From NCBI RefSeq assembly GCF_012935695.1, contig NZ_CP052859.1:4691001-4755000 (forward strand): a stretch of DNA of 64,000 nucleotides. Reading direction: 5' to 3'. This document shows, in pieces, positions 10,450 to 21,221 of the stretch; the stretch's first letter is position 1; each line of letters begins with the position of its first letter. Under the pieces are notes generated by a model, which was not told the DNA's origin, did no database searches, and saw only the letters and a list, made by a program, of their open reading frames with translations. Position numbers and translations under genes: made by a program. This stretch comes from Pseudomonas sp. ADAK18. GTDB lineage: Bacteria; Pseudomonadota; Gammaproteobacteria; Pseudomonadales; Pseudomonadaceae.

Positions 10450-10597
10450 GTGGCGAGAGGGCTTTTCCCCCATTGGGCTGCAAAGCAGCCCTCGAACCAG
10501 AGATTGCGTTCTTTCTGGAAGACCGTGGCGACTCTATTGGGGCTGCTTCGCAGCCCAACGGGGGCGATACGGCGATCCGGCAAGCCCCCTCGCCACA
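10450..10597. repeat. REPIN of a second class (GTGGCGAGGGGGC with GGGCTGCxxxGCAGCCC)
   Basis: The left unit, 10450-10491, contains GTGGCGAGAGGGC and the internal stem GGGCTGCAAAGCAGCCC. The inverse unit, 10540-10597, has GGGCTGCTTCGCAGCCC and ends CCCCCTCGCCAC. It fills most of the 331-bp gap 3' of the LonB-like gene; nothing else was seen there. Confidence 0.85.
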
Positions 10598-10617
10598 CCC
10601 CTCTTACACAGTCCGGA

Positions 10618-13056
10618 TCAGCTCGGCTTGGCCTCGGCCAACGCCTGTTGAGCCAGCTCCTTCTCCGCTTCCTTGAGATCATCCTCGCTGATCATCTCGG
10701 CAATCGCCCGTAGGCGCTCCACCACCCGTGCATTGACGCTGCCTTCCGGGAATTGCCCCTCCTCGTCGGGCGCACCGGCCGGCTCGCCCACCAGCAAGCT
10801 CAGGGCCTCGTCGGCCTGGCGCACGGCGTAGACATGGAACATCCCATCCCGCACAGCCTGCAATACCTTCTCGTCGAGCATCAGCGTCGCAACGTTGGCC
10901 TGGGGAATGATCGCCCCTTGCTCGCCCGTCAAACCACGGGCCTCGCAAAGACGGAAGAAGCCTTCGATCTTCTCGTTGACCCCACCCACCGCCTGCACTT
11001 CACCAAACTGGTTGATGGAGCCGGTGATGGCAAAGCACTGCTTGAGCGGCGTCTTGGACAGGGCCGAAATCAAGGTGCAGGCCTCGCCCAGGGATGCGCT
11101 GTCGCCATCGACATAACCGTAGGACTGCTCCAGGGCAATGCTCGCCGAGATCGCCAACGGGAATTCCTGGGCATAACGGCTGCCCAGGTAACCCGTGAGG
11201 ATCATCACGCCTTTGGAGTGAATCGGCTGCCCGAGGTTAACTTCGCGTTCGATATCGACGATGCCACTGCCGCCCGGGTACACCGAGGCGGAAATCCGCG
11301 CAGGCACACCAAAGGCCGAATCACCGACCTCCAGCACCGTCAGCCCGTTGCACTTGCCCACGGCCGCACCGGCAGTATCAATCAGGATGACCCCGGCGAG
11401 CATGTCGTCGAGAATCCGCGCCGACACCCGTCCGGTACGCGTGGCCTTGGCCTTGAGCGCGCGCTCGATATGCCCGGCATCGGTCCGCTCATCACCCGCC
11501 AGGTGACGAATGAAATCCGCCTCGCTGACCAGTTGGAACAGATCACCGATCCGCGCCGACAGACGCCCCTGATTCTCCGCCAGCCGCGCGCTATACGTGG
11601 CCAGCCGCGCAACCGCATCAGAGGTCAGCGGCGCCATGCCCTCTTCCGAGGTACGGGTTTTGAGCAACTGGGCGAACTGCTCCAGGCTTTCGTCGACCAT
11701 CGGGATGTCTTCGTCAAAATCCACCAACACCCGGAACATCTCCTGGAAGTCCGGATCGGCGTCTTGCAGGGCGTAATACAACTGACGCGAACCAATGATG
11801 ATGACTTTGAGCTGCAACGGGATCACTTGCGGGTTCAGCGTCACGGTGGCCAGGCGGCCCATCTCGCCCAACGGCGACTCCATCTTCAGTTTGCGCGACT
11901 GCAGGGCACGCTTGAGGGCGTCCCAGACAAACGGCTCGCTGAGCATTTTCTCTGCTTCGAGGATCAAGAACCCACCATTGGCACGGTGCAAAGCACCCGG
12001 GCGCAACTGCCGATAGGTGGTGTACAGCGCACCTTGGTCAGTGCTGTATTCGATCCGGCCGAACAGATTGTCGTAGGTCGGATGAGGCTCGAACACCACC
12101 GGCGCGCCACCATTGACCGGATGACCGACCACCAGGCTCGGGCAGTACTGTTCTTCCAGCAGCTTGCGCGCCTGGGCGTCGGTTTTCGCGTCGTCCACCA
12201 GTTGCTCAACCACCGTTTTGAGCATGTAAACCTGCATCGCCTGCAGGTAACCGCAGACGGCGGCGTTCTCCGCGTACTTCTCGGACAATGGCGCCAACAG
12301 TGGCTGCAAGGCCAGGGTGATGGTTTCTTCGTTGAACTGGCGCATCTGGTTATTCGATTCGCGCTTCCACTGGGGCAGGCTGGCGAGTTCTTCGTTGAGG
12401 CGTTCTTCCAGTTCGGAAATATCGGTGTGGAAGCGCTCACGATCAACTTCCGGCAGTTGCGAGAACTCCGCCTCGTCCAGCGCCTTGCCATCGAGCATCG
12501 GCGTAAACGCAATGTTGGTGCTGTCGCGGTACAGCGCCACGTCTTTTTCCAGGGCCAGGCGCTCGATCACGTCCAAGGCACGGTCATAGCGCTGGTTGAA
12601 GGCACGGTCGATGGCGCTTTTGCGCTGTTGATAAGTCGGGTGTTCAAACACCGCCGGGAAGGTCGCCACCAGGTTGTCGATCAGCCCGTTGATATCGGCG
12701 ATGAACGCCGCTGCGCCACTCGCTGGCAACTCCAACGCACGAGGCTCGCGTGGCTCATCGAAATTATTGACGTAAACCCAGTCTGCCGGGGTTTGCAGGC
12801 GTTTGCCTTCGGCTTTGAGGTAGCGTTTGACGAACGAAAAGCGCCCGGTCCCGGGTTCACCCATGACAAAAACGTTGTAACCGGGGCGTGGCATGGCCAC
12901 ACCGAACTGCAAGGCTTCGACCGCACGCTCCTGGCCAAGCACACCGCGAAAGGGCTCCAAATCATTGGTGGTCGAGAAGCTGAACTGTTCAGCGGAGAAA
13001 GGACGAGTCAGCGCTTCAGGCGCTAGACGCAAGCTGGCAGCAACAGGATCAGGCAT
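10618..13056 (-). CDS. LonB-like ATP-dependent protease (AAA + Lon proteolytic domain)
   Basis: An 812-residue Lon-related protease. The N-terminal part carries an AAA-type P-loop (GEPGTGRFSFVKRYL, about residue 67) with a large helical insertion (about 150-300). The C-terminal Lon proteolytic domain (about 560-780) shows the catalytic Ser in YVDGDSASLGEA and the Lys in VNEKIEGFF, so the Ser-Lys dyad is intact. It lacks the Lon N-terminal substrate domain, unlike LonA. It corresponds by synteny to the uncharacterised Pseudomonas LonB-like protease (PA4576). The start at 13056 opens MPDPVAASLRLAPE. Substrates are unknown. Confidence 0.92.
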   Translation of the reverse strand: MPDPVAASLRLAPEALTRPFSAEQFSFSTTNDLEPFRGVLGQERAVEALQFGVAMPRPGYNVFVMGEPGTGRFSFVKRYLKAEGKRLQTPADWVYVNNFDEPREPRALELPASGAAAFIADINGLIDNLVATFPAVFEHPTYQQRKSAIDRAFNQRYDRALDVIERLALEKDVALYRDSTNIAFTPMLDGKALDEAEFSQLPEVDRERFHTDISELEERLNEELASLPQWKRESNNQMRQFNEETITLALQPLLAPLSEKYAENAAVCGYLQAMQVYMLKTVVEQLVDDAKTDAQARKLLEEQYCPSLVVGHPVNGGAPVVFEPHPTYDNLFGRIEYSTDQGALYTTYRQLRPGALHRANGGFLILEAEKMLSEPFVWDALKRALQSRKLKMESPLGEMGRLATVTLNPQVIPLQLKVIIIGSRQLYYALQDADPDFQEMFRVLVDFDEDIPMVDESLEQFAQLLKTRTSEEGMAPLTSDAVARLATYSARLAENQGRLSARIGDLFQLVSEADFIRHLAGDERTDAGHIERALKAKATRTGRVSARILDDMLAGVILIDTAGAAVGKCNGLTVLEVGDSAFGVPARISASVYPGGSGIVDIEREVNLGQPIHSKGVMILTGYLGSRYAQEFPLAISASIALEQSYGYVDGDSASLGEACTLISALSKTPLKQCFAITGSINQFGEVQAVGGVNEKIEGFFRLCEARGLTGEQGAIIPQANVATLMLDEKVLQAVRDGMFHVYAVRQADEALSLLVGEPAGAPDEEGQFPEGSVNARVVERLRAIAEMISEDDLKEAEKELAQQALAEAKPS

Positions 13057-13323
13057 CGGGCTTCCTTACATCAGGCGGGGCAGATGACGGCATTCTGGCG
13101 CCGGGTATGGCTGGCTGGCAAGGCGCGGCTTAGGGAAAGCATAGACACAGGTTCAGGCTTGCAAAAAAACCTCACCGTTCTCGATTGTTTTACAAAAACC
13201 CACGGAACCCTTGGATCGTGCCTAAACTCCAAACTGCGCGGGTTGGATTAATAACCGACTCCTAGGGCGCCATGAGGTGCCTGAACCCTTGTCCATTGGT
13301 TTGCACACAAAGAGAACAAAGCT

Positions 13324-13812
13324 ATGAAACGGATCCTTCTCGGTACTCTCTTCACCGTCGTCTCCCTCAATGCAATGGCTGAAGCGCCAGGTGGCCCGAA
13401 CTGCGGTTGGGGCAACATGCTGTTCGAAGGCCAGCGTGGTACACCCGCTCACTTCCTGGCTTCCACCACCAACGGCACCTCCGGTAACGCCACCTTCGGC
13501 ATGACCTCGGGTACCAACGGCTGCAGCACCAACAGCAAACTGACCTATGGCGGCAAGTCCTGGATTGCCATGAATGGCATGATGAACGAGCTGTCCGAAG
13601 ACATGGCTAAAGGTAACGGCGAAGCGCTGACCACCTACGCCGTCGTACTGGGCGTTGCGCCAGAAGACCGTGAGCACTTCGCTGCTGTGACTCACGAGCA
13701 CTTCCAGCAAATCTTCAGCAAGGCTGACGTCACCGCCGAAGACGTGCACACCAATACCCTCGCAGTACTGAAAAGCGACACCCGCCTGGCGAAATACGCT
13801 ACCCAGGCTTAA
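13324..13812 (+). CDS. DUF3015 domain secreted/periplasmic protein
   Basis: The 162-residue product has a short signal peptide (MKRILLGTLFTVVSLNAMA, cleavage after about residue 19) followed by a DUF3015-type domain with GPNCGWGNMLFEGQRG, TSGTNGCS and a C-terminal helical half ending DTRLAKYATQA. Two conserved Cys could form a disulphide. The family function is unknown. It is followed by its own terminator and then by the DUF4105 gene on the same strand; in several pseudomonads these two families are neighbours, which suggests a shared envelope role (inference). Confidence 0.88.
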   Translation: MKRILLGTLFTVVSLNAMAEAPGGPNCGWGNMLFEGQRGTPAHFLASTTNGTSGNATFGMTSGTNGCSTNSKLTYGGKSWIAMNGMMNELSEDMAKGNGEALTTYAVVLGVAPEDREHFAAVTHEHFQQIFSKADVTAEDVHTNTLAVLKSDTRLAKYATQA

Positions 13813-13821
13813 GCTCGACCT

Positions 13822-13858
13822 ACCCGTGCCTTTCGAGGCACGGGTTTTATATTTTTTG
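13822..13858 (+). terminator. Intrinsic terminator of the DUF3015 gene
   Basis: ACCCGTGCC and GGCACGGGT form a 9-bp stem (13822-13844) around TTTCGA, followed by a T-rich tract. Confidence 0.88.
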
Positions 13859-13906
13859 GACCCGCCTCTTCCTTGGGTCTTTTTTATTTCGACTTAAGTT
13901 GCCCAC

Positions 13907-15760
13907 ATGCTCAAACGCCTTGCCTGGATGGCTCTCTTCGCCTGCGCCCCGCTGTACGCGGCCCCGCACCTTGATGATCAACGTTTGCAGCAATTGGCCA
14001 ATGACCCGTTCTGGTTGTCTCTGGGCCATTACGAATCAGGCAAGTTCGAAGGCTGGCGCAGCTACGTCAGTGATAAGAAGTTCTTCCTTGCCGAAGACGG
14101 TGCCCATCATCCCGACGCCGAACTCAAGGCCACCGTACAGGCACTCTATGCCCCGGCCAGCCTCGGTGAACAACACGCCCAATGCGTTTACCCGGCCCGC
14201 ACCCGATGGCTCAAGGATCAGTTGCACCTGACTGACTTACCGGCCCTGGACTGCACAGAATTCAAGCAATGGTTCAAGGACGTCGCGCCCCACAGCGCGG
14301 TGATGATCTTCCCGGCGGCCTACCTCAACAGCCCGTCATCGATGTTTGGCCATACCCTGCTGCGTATCGATCAGGCTGATGTGCAGAGCAACAACACCGC
14401 CCTGCTCAGCTATGCCATCAACTTTGGCGCCTATATCGAAGGCTCGGACAACAGCATCCTCTACGCCTGGAAAGGCTTGATGGGCGGCTATCCGGGCCTG
14501 TTTGCGCTGGTGCCGTACCAGGAAAAACTCTCGGAATACCGCAGCCTGGAAAACCGCGACCTGTGGGAATACCGACTGAACCTGACCCAGATGGAAACCG
14601 AGCGCATGGTCGAGCACGTCTGGGAGCTCAAGCAGATCCAGTTCGACTACTTCTTCTTCGACGAAAACTGCTCTTATCGTCTGCTGGAACTGCTGCAAGT
14701 CGCCCGGCCTGGATTGCGCCTGACCGAACAGTTCCCGCTGACCGCGATCCCTACCGACACGGTAAAAGCTGTAAAAGACGCCGGGTTAGTAGAGAAAATA
14801 GACTACCGCCCCTCCCGTGAACGTGAGTTGCTGGAACGCGCCAAACCGCTGGACAGTGACGAGCAGCAATGGGTGCTGAAGATCAGCGACGACCAGAAAC
14901 AACTGCAGGACCCAACCTTCACGGCCATCGCCAAAGACCGCCAGGCCCTGATCATCGATGCCGCCTACCGCCTTGGCCGCTACCGCGCCAATGGCCTGGA
15001 ACGCGACACCGAGCGTTCTCAACGCAGTTTCGAACTGCTGCGGGCGATCAACCAGAACCCGCCGCCGGAGCTGAAGATCGAACAGCCTGGCCTTCCGGAG
15101 AACGGCCACGAGTCCCGCACCTGGCAAGCCGGAGTCGGTACTCGGGGCGACAAGGCGTTCGGCGAATATGGCCTGCGCATGGCGTACCACGACCTCAACG
15201 ACAACGCCGAAGGCTTCCCCCTGGGCGCTCAGATCGAAATCCTGCAAATGAAACTGCGCCAGTACGAAGGCAATCACTGGCAATTGCAGCAACTGGACCT
15301 GGCGACCATTCGCTCACTGACGCCGCGTAACGAGCTACTGCAACCTTGGTCCTGGCAAGTCACCGGCGGCCTTGAGCGCGTGCCGGGCAAGCATGACGAC
15401 CAGAGCCTGGTCAGCCACGTCAACGGCGGCGCCGGCGGGACCTGGCAATTGCGCGACGACATGCTCGGCTTCGCCCTAGGCACGGTGCGGGTGGAACATA
15501 ACAGCGACTTCGACGAATTTATCTCCCCCGCTGCCGGTTTTAACACCGGCGTGCTGTGGAGAAATCCGCTGGGGAATCTGAGCCTGGAAGCCAAGGGCGA
15601 CTTCTTCACCAATGGCGAAGTGCGGCGCAGTATCAGCCTCAATCAACAGTGGGAATTGTCGCGAAACCTTGGGCTACGCCTGAGTGCACAGCGCGAATTC
15701 AGCCATTTGGCCACGCCAGTGAATGAAGTGATGCTTGAGGTGAAGTGGTATCACTACTAA
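13907..15760 (+). CDS. DUF4105 (Lnb N-terminal periplasmic domain) protein
   Basis: The 617-residue protein has a signal peptide (about 1-18, LAWMALFACAPLYA) and a large periplasmic domain of the DUF4105/Lnb type, with MIFPAAYLNSPSSMFGHTLLRID, GAYIEGSDNSILYAWKGLMGGYPGLF and the invariant-looking FFFDENCSYRLLELLQ. The C-terminal half (about 370-617) is beta-rich and ends in an aromatic-rich strand (VMLEVKWYHY), resembling an outer-membrane or barrel-like region. Members of this superfamily have been linked to lipoprotein N-acylation; that activity is not assured here. Conserved His in FGHT and Cys in NCSYR are candidate catalytic residues. Confidence 0.88.
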   Translation: MLKRLAWMALFACAPLYAAPHLDDQRLQQLANDPFWLSLGHYESGKFEGWRSYVSDKKFFLAEDGAHHPDAELKATVQALYAPASLGEQHAQCVYPARTRWLKDQLHLTDLPALDCTEFKQWFKDVAPHSAVMIFPAAYLNSPSSMFGHTLLRIDQADVQSNNTALLSYAINFGAYIEGSDNSILYAWKGLMGGYPGLFALVPYQEKLSEYRSLENRDLWEYRLNLTQMETERMVEHVWELKQIQFDYFFFDENCSYRLLELLQVARPGLRLTEQFPLTAIPTDTVKAVKDAGLVEKIDYRPSRERELLERAKPLDSDEQQWVLKISDDQKQLQDPTFTAIAKDRQALIIDAAYRLGRYRANGLERDTERSQRSFELLRAINQNPPPELKIEQPGLPENGHESRTWQAGVGTRGDKAFGEYGLRMAYHDLNDNAEGFPLGAQIEILQMKLRQYEGNHWQLQQLDLATIRSLTPRNELLQPWSWQVTGGLERVPGKHDDQSLVSHVNGGAGGTWQLRDDMLGFALGTVRVEHNSDFDEFISPAAGFNTGVLWRNPLGNLSLEAKGDFFTNGEVRRSISLNQQWELSRNLGLRLSAQREFSHLATPVNEVMLEVKWYHY

Positions 15761-15791
15761 ATCGTCTGCCCAAAAAGGAGTTTCAACCGAC

Positions 15792-16091
15792 ATGGCCGTT
15801 ACCTGCACCAGCCTTGAGCAAGTCCGAGAAAACATCGACCGTCTTGATCGCCAGATCGTTACGTTGCTGGCCGAACGCGGCGGCTTCGTTTCCCAAGCCG
15901 CACGGTTCAAAAAAGATACTGATGGGGTCAAGGCACCTCAGCGGGTTGAACAGGTGATCGCCAAGGTTCGGGATCTATCCCATGCGGTTGGCGCCAACCC
16001 GCAAGTCACTGAGCAGGTCTACCGGGCGATGATTGCCGCCTTTATCCAGCAAGAGCTGGCAGAGCACGCCTCCCTGACGACTACTCCATAG
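15792..16091 (+). CDS. Chorismate mutase type II / PchB-like protein
   Basis: A 99-residue AroQ-class helical protein. It aligns with PchB: VRENIDRLDRQIVTLLAER, AARFKKD, APQRV and a C-terminal Q (IQQELAE) at the position of the PchB active-site Gln. Candidate catalytic residues are Arg12, Arg29, Lys40 and Gln87. It could be a chorismate mutase or an isochorismate pyruvate lyase; no salicylate or pyochelin genes are adjacent, so chorismate mutase is the cautious call. There is no signal peptide, so it should be cytoplasmic. AAGGAG at 15775-15780 precedes the start. Confidence 0.85.
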   Translation: MAVTCTSLEQVRENIDRLDRQIVTLLAERGGFVSQAARFKKDTDGVKAPQRVEQVIAKVRDLSHAVGANPQVTEQVYRAMIAAFIQQELAEHASLTTTP

Positions 16092-16113
16092 GTATAAAAC
16101 CTGCACCATCACC

Positions 16114-16153
16114 TGTGGCGAGGGGGCTCGTCCCCCGTTGGGCTGCGCAGCAG
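16114..16153. repeat. Single REP of the GTGGCGAGGGGGC class
   Basis: TGTGGCGAGGGGGCTCGTCC followed by CCCGTTGGGCTGCGCAGCAG matches the left unit of the element at 10450-10491. No inverse partner lies within 150 bp, so it is a solo or decayed copy. Confidence 0.75.
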
Positions 16154-16202
16154 ACCTAAAACCAGGCGCAAAGGTGACTACGCCGAGGCGTTCTGATTGA
16201 GG

Positions 16203-16535
16203 CCAGCGGCGGATCGGGGACTATTTTAGTCATGATGTGTCTCTAAGTGAAAAAGGGACCACCGCGACACGTCGCTAAACATGAAGGGGTGGCAGCTGTA
16301 CGCAGGTTAGCGAACCGGTCACCTAGACACCCGGCAGATCCGAAGATCTCCCGCGCACAGCCGCCATAACACGATATGGGCGGACAAAAACCGCCAGCCA
16401 AGTGTAATGAGGAGAGTTGCGTCTTGGTGGTTCGGGCCGCTAAACCCGTTCGCTGATTCTGCAGCGAAGTCAGGAGGCTGGTGACCCAAACCCTAAGGCG
16501 CAAGAGGATGGAGATTCTCTAGGAATCGTCCTGCA
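16203..16535 (+). ncRNA. Candidate structured RNA element, unclassified
   Basis: This stretch in a 569-bp gap carries a dense set of stems: GGTT/AACC (16305-16316), AGATC/GATCT with a CGAA loop (16336-16349), CCGCCATA/TATGGGCGG (16361-16383), GGCGG/CCGCC (16379-16395), a perfect 7-bp TTCGCTG/CAGCGAA (16449-16468), GATTC/GAATC (16513-16527) and a long-range GGTCACC/GGTGACC (16317-16323 with 16480-16486). Two of the stems compete for GGCGG at 16379-16383. No coding sequence is convincing on either strand; the 86-codon minus frame looks spurious. I recall similar intergenic sequence in other fluorescent pseudomonads but cannot name a family. Strand and function are inferred. Confidence 0.45.
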
Positions 16536-16660
16536 ATTTAAAGGGAATCATCGTTGATGGCCCTTCAGCCCCACACATTTCTCACAGCCCTTTCACACAT
16601 CCCCAACAAAGCCACTTCTAGACTTCCCCCATCAGCCGTTCAACGGCCAAGGAGTCTGAG

Positions 16661-17017
16661 ATGTGGCGGTATGCGGTAGTGCTGGGCGCAGTGATGTTGT
16701 TATCCGGTTGCCAATCAACCCACGAGGATTTACTGGCCAAAGGTTACCCACCCGCCTTTGCCGATGGCTTCGACGACGGTTGCAGCAGTGGCCGCCAAGC
16801 AGCAGGTGTGATCACCGGAGAATTTCGCAAGAACGTCCCCCGTTATCTGAAAGACCGGACCTATGCCGAAGGTTGGGAAGATGGTTTCCGCCAATGCAAG
16901 GCCATGCGCGAAAACGAAGAGCTCAATGACTACAAGGACCACCACTGGGACGAACGCGAGCGCGCCTGGCAGCAGGAGAAGGACCGCGACGCGGCCAAGG
17001 CTTATCGCTCGCAATAG
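16661..17017 (+). CDS. Small lipoprotein, function unknown
   Basis: The 118-residue product begins MWRYAVVLGAVMLLSGCQST, with a clear lipobox (LLSGC, lipidated Cys17). The mature part has a GYPPAFADGFDDGCSSGRQA block echoed by YAEGWEDGFRQCKAM, two short repeats of the type found in small GY-rich lipoproteins with paired Cys. The C-terminus is highly charged (HHWDERERAWQQEKDRDAAK). AAGGAG at 16648-16653 supports the start. It is followed by the Gre-like gene after 70 bp. Confidence 0.85.
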   Translation: MWRYAVVLGAVMLLSGCQSTHEDLLAKGYPPAFADGFDDGCSSGRQAAGVITGEFRKNVPRYLKDRTYAEGWEDGFRQCKAMRENEELNDYKDHHWDERERAWQQEKDRDAAKAYRSQ

Positions 17018-17087
17018 GTCGCTTTCAGACATCCATCGAAACTAAAAGGCGGCGACCATGACCTAAACTCCATAGCAGGAGATTGTC

Positions 17088-19106
<2,019 letters not shown>

Positions 19107-19190
19107 CATCGCAGGCAAGCCAGCTCCCACATTTGACCGGGTGCATCTGCTGTAACGCGGCCGAATGTGGGAGCTGGCTTGCCTGCGATG
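19107..19190. repeat. REPIN, GGCTTGCCTGCGATAG class
   Basis: Nearly perfect inverted arms: CATCGCAGGCAAGCCAGCTC from 19107 and its complement ending at 19190, separated by about 31 bp. It is located 3' of ettA. Confidence 0.9.
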
Positions 19191-19223
19191 AACCCACCTC
19201 GGTCCACCTGAAAAAACACAAAA

Positions 19224-19255
19224 AAAAGCGGAGCCGCAAAGGGCTCCGCTTTTTC
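19224..19255 (-). terminator. ettA intrinsic terminator
   Basis: AAGCGGAGCC and GGCTCCGCTT form a 10-bp stem around GCAAAG. On the minus strand it is followed by a long T run (complement of AAAAAAAA from 19221). Confidence 0.92.
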
Positions 19256-19271
19256 AAACCACCAACCCGAA

Positions 19272-20936
19272 TCAGGCCAGTTTCTTGTGCCGCACACGGT
19301 GCGGCTGGGCAGCTGCTTCGCCCAAACGCTTCTTGCGATCAGCTTCGTACTCGGTGTAGTTGCCTTCGAAGAAGACTGCTTGTGAATCGTCTTCGTACGC
19401 CAGGATGTGAGTGGCCACGCGGTCAAGGAACCACCGATCGTGAGAGATCACAATGGCGGCGCCCGGGAAGTCCAGCAGGGCTTCTTCCAGGGAGCGCAGG
19501 GTTTCAACGTCGAGGTCGTTGGACGGTTCGTCGAGCAGCAGGACGTTGCCGCCCTCTTTCAGGGTCAGGGCCAAGTGCAAGCGACCGCGCTCACCACCGG
19601 ACAGGTCCTTGACGAACTTCTGTTGGTCGCCGCCCTTGAAGTTGAAACGGCCGACGTAGGTGCGCGACGGGATTTCATAGTTGCCGATGCGGATCTGGTC
19701 GGAACCGTCGGAAATCTGCTGGAATACCGTCTTGCTGCCGTCGAGGTCGTCGCGACTTTGGTCAACGCACGCCAGTTGTACGGTTTCGCCAACTTCAATG
19801 CTGCCCGAATCCGGTTGTTCCTTGCCCATCAGCATGCGGAACAGGGTGGATTTACCCGCACCGTTACCGCCGATCACGCCAACGATGGCACCTTTAGGCA
19901 TGGAGAACGACAGGTTGTCGATCAGCACGCGATCGCCATAACCCTTGGAGACGTTCTTGAACTCGATAACCTTGTCACCCAGGCGCGGGCCAGCCGGAAT
20001 GTAGATTTCGTTGGTTTCGCTGCGCTTCTGGAATTCCTGGGATTGCATTTCCTCGAAGCGTTGCAGACGCGCCTTGGATTTCGACTGACGCGCCTTGGCG
20101 CCTTTTCGTACCCATTCCAGCTCGTCTTTCATGGCCTTTTCATGGGCCGACTGTTGCTTGGATTCGGCAGCCAGACGGTCGGACTTGGCTTCCAGCCAAC
20201 CGGAGTAGTTACCCTCGTAAGGGATACCCGCACCACGGTCGAGTTCCAGAATCCAGCCGGCGACGTTGTCCAGGAAGTAACGGTCGTGCGTGATCGCGAC
20301 CACAGTGCCCGGGAAGTCATGGAGGAAGTGTTCCAGCCAGGCGACAGAGTCGGCGTCCAGGTGGTTGGTCGGTTCGTCGAGCAGCAACATGTCGGGAGCC
20401 GACAGCAGCAGGCGGCACAGGGCCACACGACGCTTCTCACCACCGGACAGGTGTTCGATCTTGGCGTCCCACGCCGGCAGACGCAGTGCATCGGCAGCGA
20501 CTTCCAGCTGGCGTTCCAGGTTATGGCCGTCGCTGGCTTGCAGGATAGCTTCCAACTTGGCCTGTTCAGCGGCCAGCTTGTCGAAGTCGGCATCCGGTTC
20601 GGCGTAGGCGGCGTAGACCTCGTCCAGGCGAGCCTGGGCGTTCTTGATCACGCTGACCGCCTCCTCGACCACTTCACGCACGGTCTTGGTGGGGTCCAGG
20701 ATCGGCTCCTGAGGCAGGTAGCCGATGTTCAGGTCGGGCATCGGGCGGGCTTCGCCCTCGAACTCGGTGTCAACGCCGGCCATGATTTTCAGCAGCGTGG
20801 ACTTACCCGAACCGTTGAGGCCGAGCACGCCGATCTTGGCGCCGGGAAAGAAAGACAGCGAAATGTTTTTCAGGATTTCCCGCTTCGGCGGAACTACTTT
20901 TCCCAGCCGATGCATGGTGAAGACGTATTGAGCCAT
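19272..20936 (-). CDS. ettA: Energy-dependent translational throttle protein EttA (ABC-F)
   Basis: EttA is an ABC-F ATPase that binds the ribosomal E site and gates early elongation according to ATP/ADP. The 554-residue protein contains two ABC domains: Walker [13 protein letters not shown] and [12 protein letters not shown], signatures [12 protein letters not shown] and [12 protein letters not shown], with [11 protein letters not shown] and [11 protein letters not shown]alker B segments. The P-site tRNA interaction linker lies between them (about 240-320, [20 protein letters not shown]). The start at 20936 ([13 protein letters not shown]) gives the usual length; upstream open frame is non-coding. 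A perfect ANR-type box lies 72 bp upstream. Confidence 0.96.
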   Translation of the reverse strand: MAQYVFTMHRLGKVVPPKREILKNISLSFFPGAKIGVLGLNGSGKSTLLKIMAGVDTEFEGEARPMPDLNIGYLPQEPILDPTKTVREVVEEAVSVIKNAQARLDEVYAAYAEPDADFDKLAAEQAKLEAILQASDGHNLERQLEVAADALRLPAWDAKIEHLSGGEKRRVALCRLLLSAPDMLLLDEPTNHLDADSVAWLEHFLHDFPGTVVAITHDRYFLDNVAGWILELDRGAGIPYEGNYSGWLEAKSDRLAAESKQQSAHEKAMKDELEWVRKGAKARQSKSKARLQRFEEMQSQEFQKRSETNEIYIPAGPRLGDKVIEFKNVSKGYGDRVLIDNLSFSMPKGAIVGVIGGNGAGKSTLFRMLMGKEQPDSGSIEVGETVQLACVDQSRDDLDGSKTVFQQISDGSDQIRIGNYEIPSRTYVGRFNFKGGDQQKFVKDLSGGERGRLHLALTLKEGGNVLLLDEPSNDLDVETLRSLEEALLDFPGAAIVISHDRWFLDRVATHILAYEDDSQAVFFEGNYTEYEADRKKRLGEAAAQPHRVRHKKLA

Positions 20937-21008
20937 GGTGAACCTAGCGTCAGTGACTGATGAATTAAGCGGGCGAAGCCCGTGCCAGGCCATGCGCGGC
21001 GCGGGCCG

Positions 21009-21022
21009 TTGATCATGATCAA
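21009..21022. promoter_or_regulatory. Perfect ANR/FNR box in ettA-morA intergenic region
   Basis: TTGATCATGATCAA is a full 14-bp palindrome matching TTGAT-N4-ATCAA. It lies 72 bp upstream of ettA and 200 bp upstream of morA. Confidence 0.6.
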
Positions 21023-21221
21023 TGCCTGCGTGCGGAAAAAGCCTGATTGTTTGGGGCTGGAACGCCCTCGCGTAACCGGCAAAGCTACCTGAATGCGTGT
21101 GGGCAGTCCAGCCAAGCGGGGCTGGCACTTTGCCACAACACAAGGCATGCTAGCCGCCCTCCGGGCGTCCGGCTTATAGTGCACGTCGCGCGCCAGTCCA
21201 GCCAAACCGCAGGATCACAGC

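Noticed and set aside
10753..13026. 757-codon open frame antisense to the LonB-like protease gene
   Set aside because: Same GC-bias artefact; the opposite strand shows intact Lon catalytic motifs.
16243..16503. 86-codon open frame on the minus strand inside the structured element
   Set aside because: It runs through perfect hairpins, has no Shine-Dalgarno, and its composition reflects the RNA structure; it is not treated as a gene.
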